64,000 nucleotides of DNA from Geotrypetes seraphini. Its lineage: Eukaryota > Chordata > Amphibia > Gymnophiona > Dermophiidae. Shown here in pieces: positions 1 to 11,602 of the stretch. Positions within the stretch are counted from its first letter, which is position 1; every line of letters starts with the position of its first letter. A program made the position numbers and the translations under genes. The DNA lies in NCBI RefSeq assembly GCF_902459505.1, contig NC_047096.1, positions 1,550,001-1,614,000 of the forward strand, read 5' to 3'. The notes beneath the pieces were generated by a model. The model made no database searches, was not told where the DNA came from, and saw only the letters and a program-made list of their open reading frames with translations.

Positions 1-430
1 TCGCATTTAAAATGAACCCTGGAAATTACTGGAAGCCAGTGAAGTTTGGACAGAAGTGGAAAAACATGATCAAATTTGCTTTTTGTGAAGATCAGCTTGG
101 CCGCAGTGTTCTGAATTTGCTGAAGTCTTTGGAGACTTTTTTTGGTTAGACTTAAATAGATGGAGTTACAGTAGTCTAGTCTGGAGAGGATGATTTGTAC
201 AAGGACGGCAAAATGTTGTTGGTGGAAGTTCCACTAACAACAAAACTCTGTTCAATGATGTTTCTGTGGGCATTTTCTGGGTGCCACTTGGACAGGATGG
301 CATAGGCATGACACATGTAAGTCTTCCAGACTCAACCTGAGCAGAACTGTTTCAGCTAAGAGCAATGTTCTTCTCAAACAGAAACAGATACTGCACTTCG
401 ATCTCCAGATAGTGGTTTTCACTGTGGTTC
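1..430 (-). mobile_element. L2-type LINE fragment (RT C-terminal part)
   Basis: The minus strand reads in one frame LVQIILSRLDYCNS, LQQIQNTAAKLIF and LHWLPVISR, hallmarks of the L2/CR1-group reverse-transcriptase C terminus. It is cut by the window edge and lies in a TFEB intron. From 430 to 1015 I recognise nothing. Confidence 0.7.
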
Positions 431-1015
431 AGTGGAGTCCCAGAGCATCAGAACTAGCTTTGCAATCCTTTCTAAACTGAAATATTTCTACATCTCTTCT
501 GGAGTTATAGCATTCTTGTAGAAACCTTGTAGGGACTCATAGTTTGGTTCAATATATAGATTCAACAGGGAAGGCTCAACCAAGCCTGGCTGTATCCAAC
601 CAGCTGACTAAGTAAGGGGACAGTTACTTTCTCACAGGGGTGATACTGATGTTGGATTACTTTATTCATTAAATAAATGACATTATAATGGAAAAACCAT
701 GTCATGCTCGCATTTACTCAGGTTGCCTTTGTTCAATATTGCACTATGTTTACAGATCGGAAACTATTCAGTGTGACATATATGCAATAAAAGAGGAAAT
801 TGGGAGGGGCAAAATCCTTATGAACACCACAAGGAGGCGCTCTCTGGCATAATGCAAGTGTTGAGATGAGCACCCACTGATACTGTATTTTCTTAATTAT
901 AGAGCCTACAAACAAGCAAGAGACACACACAGGGGTGAGTACATATACAAGTATGTTGACGGATCCATATTTATACACAAGCACATGAAGACAGGTAGTG
1001 ACTGCGAACACTTAC

Positions 1016-1096
1016 GGTGTTAGGCATGGAGGCAGCAGGATCTGTGAATCCAAAAACATCGTCCAAACTCATGATCTGATCGATAACATCATCCAT
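1016..1096 (-). CDS. TFEB: TFEB third coding exon
   Basis: 81 bp (27 codons) between ctctggcag and gtaagt. It encodes the conserved acidic transactivation helix (DDVIDQIMSLDDV) and ends ASMPNT, matching the human boundary before LPLSSSH. It is too short to appear as a long open frame. Confidence 0.92.
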
Positions 1097-3203
1097 CTGC
1101 CAGAGAAAGTGGAGCACTGAATCAATGTGGCCAAAGCAAGTCTAGCCTCAGTCACTCCCCTCATCCAGCATTGCAAACAGCTCCTCTGCTGGCAGAGGCT
1201 GAGACTGCAGATCTGGGATCTCCTTATAGTCAGAAAAGCTGGACCATCCCCTGTGGTGTCTCCTGCTGGGTAGAGCTCTGATCCCTCCACATCTCCCAGT
1301 GCGGTGTTTCTCAACTCGATCCTGAAGTCCCCCCTTGCCAGTCAGGTTTTTGGGATATCCACAATGAATATGGAGGCAGTTTAAGCAAATCAAGTTTATG
1401 CATATTCATTGTGAATATCCTGAAAACCTGACTGGCATGAGAGGACTCCAGGACCGAGTTGAGAAACACTGTCTTACTGCACCTTCTGCTGGGAGAAAGT
1501 GGGACTGATCCCCCATCATGGACCTTTCAACTTCCTTTTTCAAGAAGCTGAAAGATGCCGTCCTAGGTCAGACGACCACCATTGAGCCCAGCATCCTGTC
1601 TCCAATGACAGCCAGTTAGAGGCCCATGAAAGAGAAACCTACTGCATTCCCAAAGCTGGAGACCTCTACGAATATCCAGTTACATAACAGTTAGTGGACT
1701 TGTCCTTTAGAAACCTACCTAAACCTTTTTTAAACTCTATTGTGATTCTAGAGTCCAATTTTGCCTTGACTGAAAAAATACTTTTTAGAATTGGTTTTAG
1801 ATCCACTCCCTCTCGATATTCAGCCAGTGACAGTCAGCATTTTCCATCGCCAGCTAAATTAGCTCCCAATATTCAGTGCCAGGCCATGTTCATCAGCATT
1901 GAATACTGGGGGCTGAATGTGCCAGAGCTTATACGGGCCTGGCCAATATTTGCGTTGTAGTGCAAGCTGCTGCGGCAGCCATTTTGGAGCCGTGTGTGGT
2001 CCCGCCTCCCAACAACCACCATTGGACCATCAGGGATACAGGCGGATCTGAGGGCTTACCTGGATGGCAGGGGGGAGCATTCCAAAGGGGATCAGGGAAC
2101 CATATTTAAAAATAAAAGAAAGTTATGTAGGTGACGGCACCTGCATAACCCGGGGCTCCTGCTGCCAGCGTTCCCCTGTTATGTCCACTTTTTGGTTGGG
2201 CAGTTTGTGGAGATATTCAGTGGCATTCTCTGGCCAAATGCCAGTAAATATCCCCCCTTAGGTGGCAGGAGGCGATTTAAATGGCCCAACGGAGCTTGTT
2301 GAAGTCCTGCCTCATGTGTAATGTGTTCTGACCTCTCGTTCGGGATTGGAGCAGATGTTCAGCATCGCCATTGGACTGTTGGGGGCGCTGTTACCCGCTG
2401 AGGAGGAGATGACATGGCTGCCACTCAGGCCTGGTGAAGAGATCGCAGCAGCTGGTGGATTCGTCGGAGGTCTCATGCAGTTAACCTGCGCTGCAAATTT
2501 ATTGCCATATGTATCGGAGAAATAGTCCCGAAGTTTCTTGTCCAGAGACTGCTGCAGGTGATACGATGTAGGGTTCTCCAAGTGTGTCTGAACCTGAATC
2601 ATGAACAGGAGAAATAATTAGAGGCAGAACTGCAAGCAGCAACTTTGGCCCCTTGGCTGCTCCTACCTGGGCATATGAGAAGCTCGTACCTGTGTTTTTG
2701 ACTAATGATTCCTCTCATGCTCTGTCTAAACTCCACCCTAAACCACACCCTAGCCAGCAGATTAACCATCCCTCCTAACTGTAGCCCCCCACTCTGGCAT
2801 CCTGTCTGTCTAGATCGTAAGCTCTTTCGAGCAGGGACTGTTTCCTCCTTCTTTGTGACTCTGTGCTATAGAAATAATTCATAGTACTAGTAACCCCTGC
2901 CTGAGGAGACTCTGTACAAGCCGTTTACAAAATGACTTCTAGAGTGAAAAATAAAATGTCTGCATCCGTGGCGGCTCAGGAGACTCCTGAATGGAAGAAA
3001 TCAAGACTCACCTTTAAAACCTCCAAGGGCACTTGAGGAGGGGGCTGGAAGTTCACAGGAGTGCTGATGGCAGGAGAGGATGTGACCGGCAGCTGCTGTT
3101 GTTGGATATATTGCAGCTGTTGCATCTTCAGCCGTTCCCTTTGCTCCTCCTGCTGCACCTGCTCCCGCATTAACTGCATCCGCATACCGATACGAGACGC
3201 CAT
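1016..3203 (-). CDS. TFEB: TFEB, N-terminal three coding exons (partial gene)
   Basis: MiT/TFE-family bHLH-leucine-zipper factor that drives lysosome and autophagy genes; only the first 178 residues lie in the window and the gene continues beyond base 1. Coding exons 3203-3012, 2593-2333 and 1096-1016 are 64, 87 and 27 codons, all phase 0 with GT-AG borders. Exon 1 starts MASRIGMRMQLMREQ, the Rag-GTPase-binding N terminus including the Ser3 equivalent, then a short Gln run. Exon 2 has ENPTSYHLQQS, SETYGNKFAA-like sequence and SSAGNSAPNSPMAML, which keeps the human Ser122, Ser138 and Ser142 equivalents. Exon 3 gives the acidic activation helix MDDVIDQIMSLDDVFGF. MITF and TFE3 have similar N termini, but the exon 2 match and the adjacent PGC genes favour TFEB. 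The bHLH-zip exons are not in the window. Confidence 0.93.
1300..1471. mobile_element. Palindromic hAT-type MITE
   Basis: Arms GTTTCTCAACTCG and CGAGTTGAGAAACACTG enclose a hairpin with tgcatattcattgtgaatatcc in its right half. Flanks tcccagtg and tcttactg are a decayed 8-bp duplication. It lies in a TFEB intron. Confidence 0.65.
1687..1812 (-). mobile_element. Old CR1 fragment
   Basis: Resembles the CR1 C-terminal region at 25260-25390 (aaaccttttttaaac ... gaattggttttaga). The rest of 1812-2330 shows no recognised feature. Confidence 0.4.
2333..2593 (-). CDS. TFEB: TFEB second coding exon
   Basis: The acceptor tgattcag ends at 2594. The exon is 261 bp (87 codons), beginning VQTHLENPTSYHL and ending SNPERE before gtcaga. 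It contains the phospho-regulatory SSPG and NSAPNSP motifs. Confidence 0.93.
2693..2895 (+). repeat. SINE-like tail in TFEB intron
   Basis: Contains atcgtaagctctttcgagca and ctgtgctatagaaataat and ends in a tagtactag run, as in many short retroposon tails. Family not identified. Confidence 0.4.
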
Positions 3204-3232
3204 CGTGCTCCTGCTGCCTCTGGCCAAGCTCA
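3012..3232 (-). CDS. TFEB: TFEB first coding exon
   Basis: The acceptor (tgcag) ends at 3233. Twenty-nine bases of 5' UTR precede ATG at 3203-3201, and the exon ends ...GAG GTT TTA AAG before gtgagt at 3011. It encodes residues 1-64: the Rag-binding helix, a Gln-rich stretch and the NTPVHFQ-like segment. The 5' UTR continues in an upstream noncoding exon. Confidence 0.92.
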
Positions 3233-3365
3233 CTGCAAGGGGGCAGAGAGAAGAATGAAACTCTCATGCAACAAAAGATCCAGCAGGTTCTAGGTCTATG
3301 GGTCCAGTTTCAAGGAGGGTCCATGGATACAAAAAATACTCGTAAAGGGGCCTCAAAACTCTGGA

Positions 3366-3895
3366 TCTAAACTAAACTAAAACTTACCTTTATATACCAG
3401 GTCATCAACCAGAGGAAGCTCAACACGGTTTTAACAATAATTAACAAAGATTTGCTCAAATTGGAAGGAGATTAATTTTCAAAATGTTTAGCAAATAGAA
3501 AAGTTTTAAAGATTTATGGAAGGATTGGAAAGGACTGGGACATCTCAAAATTAAAGAGAGTTCGTTCCATAATTGAGAAAATTTAAAAGTCTAATTCCTT
3601 TCCTAGAAGGGAGGAAAAGTTTAAATTGTTGAGAGCCTCTTGCATAAGACAATCTGTAAACGTTCCATAGAAGAGGAATAAAAATACCATATAAAATTTT
3701 GAAAATGATGCCTGTACTTTTAAACTGGATTCTGAGATGAACCGGGAGCCAATGGAGGCACAAAAGCAAAGGAGTCACATGGTGGAATTTGCTCTTCCCA
3801 TAAATCAATTTTGCAGCGGTATTCTGAATCAATTGTAGCCATCCATTTCTCAGATTGTCGAATGCAGAGCTCTGGACCACTTGGCGTGGAATGAC
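3366..3895 (-). mobile_element. L2-type LINE 3' part
   Basis: The minus strand encodes LQLIQNTAAKLIYGKSKF and LLCLHWLPVHLRIQFK. The 3' end shows the family signature: a run of aaactaaact, then tatataccag and agctcaacacggttt. Confidence 0.75.
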
Positions 3896-4180
3896 TCATA
3901 TCCTTCTGCTATTTTTGGTTTTTAATTTTGGTGTTTTTTTTCTACACGGTTTGATGTAATTGGCCCGATTTTATCCTTTTTGTGTTTTGACTTGGGTTAT
4001 GTGTTCTAGGAAAGGCAATCAATCGATTAAGTTTAATCCTAAATTCTAAAGAGCAGTCTTTGTGCTTCCATGGCATAAGTGCAAGTTCTTCTCTCACGCT
4101 TCATTCCTGCTCCCCTCTCAAACCCGATTCCTGCACCACAGCTGGTCCCCACTCTACCTGGGAATGGCACAGTTTAAAGG

Positions 4181-4805
4181 GTGAAGAACTTTCATGCACA
4201 AAAGAGGAAGATGCTAGGTTGCATTGGAAGAGGTATGGCCAGTAGGAAAAAGGAAGTATTGATGCCCCTGTATAAGACTTTGGTGAGACCTCATTTAGAA
4301 TATTCAGTACAATTCTGGAGGCCACACCTTCAAAAAGATATAAAAAGGATGGAGTTGATCCAGAGGAAGGCTACTAAAATGGTGTGCGGTCTTCGTGATA
4401 AGGCATATGGGGACAGACTTAAAGATCTCAATATGTATACTTTGGAGGAAAGGCGGGAGAGGGGAGATATGATGGAGACGTTTAAATACATACATGATGT
4501 AAATGTGCATGAGTCGAGTCTCTTTCATTTGAAAGGAAGCTCTGGAATGAAAGGGCATAGGATGAAGTTAAGAGGTGATAGGCTCAGGAATAATCTAAGG
4601 AAATACTTTTTACAGAAAGGGTGATAGATGCATGGAATAGTCTCCCAGTAGAGATGGTGGAGACAAAGACTGTGTCCGAGTTCAAGAAAGCATGGGACAG
4701 GCACATGGGATCTCATAGGGAGATGAGGAGATAGTGGATGCTGCAGATAGGCAGACTGGATGGGCCATTTGGCCTTTATCTGCCATCATGTTTCTATGTT
4801 TCTAT
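4181..4805 (+). mobile_element. CR1 LINE, 5'-truncated
   Basis: Encodes VRPHLEYSVQFWRPHLQKD, RKATKMVCGL and LEERRERGDMMETFKY, the CR1 ORF2 C terminus. It ends in the 3' tail ctgccatcatgtttctatg. Confidence 0.85.
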
Positions 4806-5345
4806 AACCATAAAGCCCTATGACCTCACAATGCAGTTATAAAGAGCCTTAGCCTATAGGAAGAGGAGATGCAAATGTTAAGAGCCTTAGCCAATAGGGA
4901 GAGGAGGAGATGGTCGATGCTGCAGATGGACCATTTGGCCTTTATCTGCCGTCATGTTTCTATAACCATAAAGCTCTATGACCTCACAATACAGGTATAA
5001 AGAGCCTTAGCCAATAGGAAGAGAAGATGCAAATATTAAGAGCCTTAGCCAATAGGGAGAGGAGGAGATAGTGGATGCTGTGGATGGGCCATTTGGCCTT
5101 TATCTGCCATCATGTTTCTAGAACCATAAAGCTCTATGACCTCACAATGCAGGTGTAAAGAGCCTTAGCCTATAGGAAGCAGAGATGCAATGTTAAGAGC
5201 CTTAGCCAATAGGGAGAGGAGGAGATGGTCGATGCTGCGGATGGACCACTTGGCCTTTATCTGCCATCATGTTTCTAGAACCATAAAGCTCTATGACCTC
5301 ACAATGCAGGTGTAAAGAGCCTTAGCCTATAGGAAAACCTGACCA
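4800..5345 (+). repeat. Tandem array of about 150-168 bp units
   Basis: About 3.3 units begin at about 4805, 4973, 5122 and 5279 with accataaagc. Each joins ctatgacctcacaat and gagccttagcc(a/t)ata motifs to a copy of the CR1 3' terminus (tttggcctttatctgcc). The array grew from the tail of the preceding CR1. Confidence 0.75.
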
Positions 5346-5489
5346 GGACCGAGTTGACAAACACTGCTCTAGAACCTGTTGTTATAAAAATTATTCCAAT
5401 AATGGCTCATTTCCATTAGCTTGGTGAAATGAAACCTGCTCTAGAACCATTTGCCTCTAAATCTATTATCAACACATATCTCCTTGTAC

Positions 5490-5792
5490 CTCCAGAATGT
5501 CCTTTCATACAGCCTCTTCCAGAAGCTGTGGAACTTGTTGCCAGAGGATGTGGTAATAGTAGTAAGCATAGCTGGGTTTAAGAAAGGGTTAGACAAGTTC
5601 CTGGAGGAAATGTCCATGGTCTGCCATTGAGGCAGACATGGGGGAAACCACTGCTTGCCCTGGGATGGGTAGCATGGATTGCTGCTACTATCTGGGTTTT
5701 TGCCAGGTACTTGTGACCTGGATTTGTCACTGTGGAAACAGGAGACCGGGCTAGATGGACCTCTGGTTTGACCCAGTATGGTTATTCTAATA
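5490..5792 (+). mobile_element. CR1 LINE 3' end
   Basis: Begins near gaacttgttgccagagg and ends ctggtttgacccagtatggt, the CR1 3' UTR signature. A decayed MITE end lies at 5334-5376. Between 5792 and 6765 I see no gene or repeat I can name. Confidence 0.75.
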
Positions 5793-6764
5793 TCCATTCT
5801 CGACAAGATGAGTTCCAGAGCTCTCGCCTACGAAACACACTGACACATTCTGGTACCCACCACCTGCTCTGCACCATCGTCCTCACATTCAGGAAATGCA
5901 TGAAGATTGTTCTGGTCACAGTCATGTGAAGTGAAGGTTATATTTCATTATAAAAACATTTCAAAGAGACAAAGAGGAAAGCCCAGGCTTGTGTGGGCTG
6001 TGGGGGAGGGTTGGTAAAAAAAACCAGGGCAACTGCAACAAGCTCAGTTCTGCTTCATGGATCTCTGCAAGTTCTGCTTTCGGTCTGAGTCAGGAGGCAC
6101 CGAGGAGAGGAAGAGGAAAGTCTCCGGGGAAAAGAGAGCACAGAAATTCAGTCCTGCAAAGAAGGGTCTCTTGTAACACTGGACTTTAGTTGATTGAACT
6201 CGAAGTTTCTCTCTACAATTTTTCAGAAACATTAACTGCAGAAATGTAAGCCTGTCCCTATCAAGAGAAATCCCAAAGTTCCCAGAATTCTTTGCCATAA
6301 GAGTAAAATTCCAGCACTGTCAGAGCCCTTAACCGCCCTCACCCTGCAGAGAAGGAAGCAGAAATGTTGGGGAAAGTGCAGAGAAAGGGCAGGAGTCACC
6401 CAAAAAGCTGCATTCGGTGAACACACCCTAACCTCAAAGAGCTTTAGTTCTGCTTATCTACAGCAAATCTACTGCTTTATCTTGTTCCCCACTCCAGAGA
6501 TCTACCAGAAGAGAAAGTACTAACTCTAGTAAAAGTCCTGGATGATGATTTTGCAGAAAGAACTAAAAACCTCCAACACAGCTGAAACACACGTTACAAT
6601 ACACAGACTTTGGCCTGAGATTGAGCAGTTCAGGGAGTTTTAAACTGGCTATAAAAAGACACTACATGAAAAATAATAGAAACCCACCCCCAGTAGTGTC
6701 ATTCAACCCAATCCATTATATGAGGCAAGGTCTGGGGTCTGACATTATGCCAGAACTCCAATGT

Positions 6765-6920
6765 GACGTCAATATTTAGAAAGGGTTCCAGAGGTGATCT
6801 GGGAAATTACAGATGTTAGCGCTGGAGAAAACGGTAGAGACTATTATATAGAACAACATTCATATAGAGCATATAAAAAGGCGTGAAATAATGAGACCAA
6901 ACCAACATGGATTTACTTAA
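6765..6920 (+). mobile_element. CR1 LINE RT fragment
   Basis: A short decayed stretch reads like KGSRGDLGNYR and DQTNMDL, the CR1 RT domain before the catalytic motif. Confidence 0.4.
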
Positions 6921-6944
6921 GGTTAAATCACCAAACTTTTGGCT

Positions 6945-7405
6945 TTAAAAGTATTTCCCTGTAACTTCATCGAGTGTCCCCTAGTCTTTGTCATTTTTGA
7001 CGGAGTGAAAAATCGATCCACTTGTACCTGTTCTACTCCACTCAGGATTTTCTAGACTTCAGTCCTATTTACTCTCAGCCATCTCTTTTCCAAACTGAAG
7101 AGCCCTAACGGTTTTAGGCTTTCCTCATACGAGAGGAGTTCCAGCCCCTTTACCATCTTGGTCGCTCTTCTTTGAACCTTTTCTAGTGCTGCTATATCTT
7201 TCTTGAGATAAAGAGACCAGAATTGAATGCAATACTCCAGATGAGGTCGCACCATGGAGTGATACAGGGACATTATAACATTCTTAGTCTCTTTTAAAAA
7301 ATAATTCCTAGCATCCTGTTTGCTTTTTTGGCCACCACCGAACACTGGGCAGACGGTTTCATCATATTGTCTACAATGACACTTGGATCTTTTTCTTGCA
7401 TGCTA
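6945..7405 (-). mobile_element. CR1 LINE fragment, 3'-less
   Basis: The minus strand encodes [31 protein letters not shown] and [10 protein letters not shown]. From 7405 to 7960 nothing is recognised. Confidence 0.8.
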
Positions 7406-7959
7406 ACCCCCAAGGTAGACCCTAGCATCTGGTAACTGATTTGGGTTGTTTTTCCCAATGTGAATCGCTTTTCCTTTGTTCACAGTCTTGTCTCTCACGT
7501 TGCAAAATCAAAGATACAGAGGGGCCCTGAGTTCTCTGCAGCCAGACAGAGATACCAACCTCTGCCATCCTGCTCTGAAAGACCAGAAACCTTCCTGAGA
7601 GGCTTCGAGTGAGTGTCTGTGTGGCGAGTCTGGTGCTCCCTTCACTGCTCTGGCACCTCTCAGACATTTTGAAAGATGCAGTTTCCTGTTTTGAGCATTG
7701 ACATCACTTTACATTTCATGGCTGACAGAGAGGAAGTTGGAGGAAGCCTCATTCATATGAGTTATTTCTCAGCTCAGCTTCCTCCTGTAGGGACAGGACC
7801 TCTCCTGGAATTCAGAGCAAGCAAAAAGCCAAACATGTCCCACAAGAAATGGCAACACCTCTACTACGAGCAGACATCACATCTCACAGCTGGCATTGAT
7901 AAAACACCGAGCTTAGGTCCAATGTCTCAGGGATCACATTATAGTCAGAGTAAGAAGGA

Positions 7960-8250
7960 AAGAGAGACAATGCAGGCAGCATGAGAGAGAGCAATGGGAG
8001 CCCGAGCGAGAGCAAAAGATAAGGAAGGAAGCCAGAGAGAATGGGATCCAAGCCAAAGCGAGAGACAATGCAGGAAGCAAGAATGAGCGGAAAAGTGATG
8101 GAAGCCAGAGCAAGAAAGAAAGAGAGAGTGGGAGAGTGGGAGAATGGAAGAGACGAAGAAGGAAGTGGAACAGTCATAGGGGCCAAAGCAAGAGCAAAAT
8201 TGATAGAAGGTAGAGGGAGCAAGATTAGGAAGTCACCTAGGGAGGCAGCT
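7960..8250 (+). repeat. Purine-rich degenerate minisatellite
   Basis: Loose repeats of gagagcaatgggagcc-like units, almost all A/G. Composition and motifs resemble the 60-bp array at 9.96 kb, so it may be an older relative. Confidence 0.5.
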
Positions 8251-8562
8251 TCTTTTTTTTTTTTGGGGGGGGGAGGGGAGCAATGACCAGCTGCAGTCAA
8301 AGAAAAGCAATTAATTCTGATAAAAACTCAAAGAACCATCAATGAGTGCAGGAACGGGGTAGGGGTATTTTCAGAGACCCCATTTACCTGAGTAAACAAC
8401 GTTGGGAATCTGCCCTTATTTTTGTGTGCGAAACATAGACATACACACACAATGTTTGGGGGAAGCAGACTAGGAGCCTGTAATTTAATGAGGGGGGGAT
8501 AGATTCACCTAGGTTGCCCAGTACCACTGCACCATCCCTGGAAACAGTGATAGAAATTAGAG

Positions 8563-9475
8563 AGTATAAGAACAGACATACTGGGTCAGACCAATGGTCC
8601 ATCAAGCCCAGTAGTCCATTCTCACGGTCGCCAATCCAGGTCCCTAGTACCTGGCCCAAACCCAAGGAGTAGCAACATTCCACATAGAATCTCAAAGAGT
8701 AGCAAGATTCCGGAACCCTAAATAGTAGAAACATTCCATGCGGATGCGGAATCCCCAAAGAGTAGCAACATTCCACATAGAATCTCAAAGAGCATCAAGA
8801 TTCCAGAACCCCAAAGAGTAGCAACATTCCACATAGAATCTCAAAGAGCATCAAGATTCCAGAACCCCAAAGAGTAGCAACATTCCATGCGGATGCGGAA
8901 TCCCCAAAGAGTAGCAACATTCCACATAGAATCTCAAAGAGTAGCAAGATTCCGGAACCCTAAATAGTAGAAACATTCCATGCGGATGCGGAATCCCCAA
9001 AGAGTAGCAACATTCCACATAGAATCTCAAAGAGCATCAAGATTCCAGAACCCCAAAGAGTAGCAACATTCCATGCGGATGCGGAATCCCCAAAGAGTAG
9101 CAACATTCCACATAGAATCTCAAAGAGTAGCAAGATTCCGGAACCCTAAATAGTAGAAACATTCCATGCGGATGCGGAATCCCCAAAGAGTAGCAACATT
9201 CCACATAGAATCTCAAAGAGCATCAAGATTCCAGAACCCCAAAGAGTAGCAACATTCCATGCGGAATCCCCAAAGAGTAGCAACATTCCACATAGAATCT
9301 CAAAGAGTAGCAAGATTCCAGTACCCTTAATAGTAGCAACATTCCAGAATCCCAAAGGGTAACAAAAGATTCTAGAACCCTAAAGAGCAGTAACATTCCA
9401 TGCTACCGATCCAGGGCAAGCAGTGGCTTCTGCCATGTCTTTCTCACTAACAGACCATGGAGAGTGAAAGGATGG
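8563..9475 (-). mobile_element. CR1 3' end with internal expanded array
   Basis: The left end (gggtcagaccaatggtcc) and the right end (ctaccgatccagggcaag, ctttctcactaacagacc) match the CR1 copy at 11603-11820, but about 730 bp of tandem repeat separate them instead of about 15 bp. Confidence 0.8.
8665..9400. repeat. Minisatellite inside CR1 tail
   Basis: Units of gtagcaacattcca joined to variants catagaatctcaaag, tgcggatgcggaatc and agattccggaaccc. The motifs recur in fixed multi-unit blocks, i.e. a higher-order pattern; gtagcaacattcca itself is CR1 3' UTR. Confidence 0.85.
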
Positions 9476-9514
9476 TGAGAGACAGGTGGAGAGGGAGAGT
9501 GATGAGAGTTGGGG

Positions 9515-9738
9515 GGGGGGGATGAGTGATTGGGACTTGTGTACTGCCATTTGTAGTTCTAAAACCACACTCCAAGTGGTTTACATACAGGTACTTCAAA
9601 CATTTTCCCTCTCTGTCCCAGTGGGCAATGGTGGGATTAAGTGCCTTGAACAGGGTCACAGGGAGCAGTGCAGGGCTTGAACCCATGACCTCAGGGTGTT
9701 GAGGCCATAGCTCTAACCACCACGCCATGCTCTCCAGA
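9515..9738 (-). mobile_element. tRNA-derived SINE
   Basis: The minus strand begins with box A-like gtggtggttagagc, then box B-like gggttcaagccc, then gaccctgttcaaggcac, and a LINE-like tail. It is the same family as those at 57.8, 61.0 and 61.3 kb. Confidence 0.7.
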
Positions 9739-9959
9739 GCTCACACATTCTTTAGGAAGAGAACTGCACAGGTCGGGACTCGTAGGGTCTGAGGTTGAGG
9801 ACTGCGGAATGGGACGATTCAGTGTGGCCATTTCAGCACAGCTGCGATGAGATGTTCCGTGATGACTTGGCCCGTTCTGGAGAGAGGGAAGGGGGCATGA
9901 TGAGTGCCAGAGAGAGAGAGGGAGAATGATAGAGGGTCGGTAATGGGAGCCAGAGAGGA

Positions 9960-11150
9960 AGAGTGAAAGGAAATGAAGGGAGAGGGACAGTGATGGGAGC
10001 TGGAGAGAGGAAGAGAGAAAGAGGGATGGGGAATGGAGGGAGAGGGATAGTGATGGGAGCTGGAGAAAGGAAGAGAGAAATAGGGATGGGGAATGGAGGG
10101 AGAGGGATAGTGATGGGAGCTGGAGAGAGGAAGAGAGAAAGAGGGATGGGGAGTGGAGGGAGAGAGACAGTGATGGGAGCTGGAGAGAGGAAAAGAGAAA
10201 GAGGGATGGGGAATGGAGGGAGAGGGATAATGATGGGAGCTGGAGAGAGGAAGAGAGAAAGAGGGATGGGGAGTGGAGGGAGAGAGACAGTGATGGGAGC
10301 TGGAGAGAGGAAAAGAGAAAGAGGGATGGGGAATGGAGGGAGAGGGATAATGATGGGAGCTGGAGAGAGGAAAAGAGAAAGAGGGATGGGGAATGGAGGG
10401 AGAGGGATAGTGATGGGAGCTGGAGAGAGGAAGAGAGAAAGAGGGATGGGGAATGGAGGGAGAGGGATAGTGATGGGAGCTGGAGAGAGGTAGAGAGAAA
10501 GAGGGATGGGGAGTGGAGGGAGAGGGACAGTGATGGGAGCTGGAGAGAGGAAGAGAGAAAGAGGGATGGGGAATGGAGGGAGAGAGACAGTGATGGGAGC
10601 TGGAGAGAGGAAGAGAGAAAGAGGGATGGGGAATGGAGGGAGAGGGATAGTGATGGGAGCTGGAGAGAGGAAGAGAGAAAGAGGGATGGGGAGTGGAGGG
10701 AGAGAGACAGTGATGGGAGCTGGAGAGAGGAAGAGAGAAAGAGGGATGGGGAATGGAGGGAGAGGGATAGTGATGGGAGCTGGAGAGAGGAAGAGAGAAA
10801 GAGGGATGGGGAATGGAGGGAGAGGGATAGTGATGGGAGCTGGAGAGAGGAAGAGAGAAAGAGGGATGGGGAGTGGAGGGAGAGGGACAGTGATGGGAGC
10901 TGGAGAGAGGAAGAGAGAAAGAGGGATGGGGAGTGGAGGGAGAGGGACAGTGATGGGAGCTGGAGAGAGGAAGAGAGAAAGAGGGATGGGGAATGGAGGG
11001 AGAGGGATAGTGATGGGAGCTGGAGAGAGGAAGAGAGAAAGAGGGATGGGGAATGGAGGGAGAAGGATAGTGATGGGAGCTGGAGAGAGGAAGAGAGAAA
11101 GAGGGATGGGGAGTGGAGTGGAGGGAGAGGGACAGTGATGGGAGCTAGAG
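9960..11150 (+). repeat. 60-bp minisatellite, about 19-20 units
   Basis: A unit of exactly 60 bp (gatggggaatggagggagag ... gatgggagctggagagagg ... aagagagaaagag), nearly all purine. Variants alternate (gaat with ggatag, gagt with gagacag). Because 60 is a multiple of three, open frames of 176 and 210 codons run through it; they are artefacts. Nothing is recognised from 11215 to 11600. Confidence 0.95.
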
Positions 11151-11602
11151 AGAGAGGGATGGAGGACGAAGGGAGAGGGACAGTGATGAGTGCCAGAGAG
11201 AGAGAGAGGGATGGGACAGTGGTGAGTCCTGGAAGCTGCTCTGCAAAACTTGCTATTTGGGGAGGACGTTCTCAGGTCCCAAAAGCTTCTGCTAGGTCTC
11301 CGATTATGGAATTTCAGGGACTGTGTTTGCCAGGACAGAGAGACAGCGAGTGGCTCAGTGACTCACAAGCACCGTTTTTAGCTCAGGCATTTAACTACGG
11401 AGGGCAGGGTGAGAGATAAGGGGGGATGGGAGTTCAGTGTTTTGCCCTGTGGTACGAATGCCATTATAAAGTAAGGGGAGGGGGCTATTCACTGTCAGCC
11501 TTCCATTCTCCAATGCTCCAGGGAGGGGAGGGGGGCCTCAGTGTCTGGGACACAGGTATTGAGAGGTTGAGAGAATTATAACATAGGATGGCTGTGAATG
11601 TT

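Noticed and set aside
1-1015. A further TFEB exon in the left end
   Set aside because: No frame matching the expected LPLSSSHLNVYSSD-like sequence was found; the stretch holds an L2-type LINE.
8665-9400. CRISPR-like array
   Set aside because: Repeats are contiguous variants without unique spacers, inside a LINE tail in a vertebrate genome.
9963-11138. Two long open frames of 176 and 210 codons (GERKRERGMGNGGR repeats)
   Set aside because: They exist only because the minisatellite unit is 60 bp; no start context, splice signal or non-repeat sequence supports a protein.
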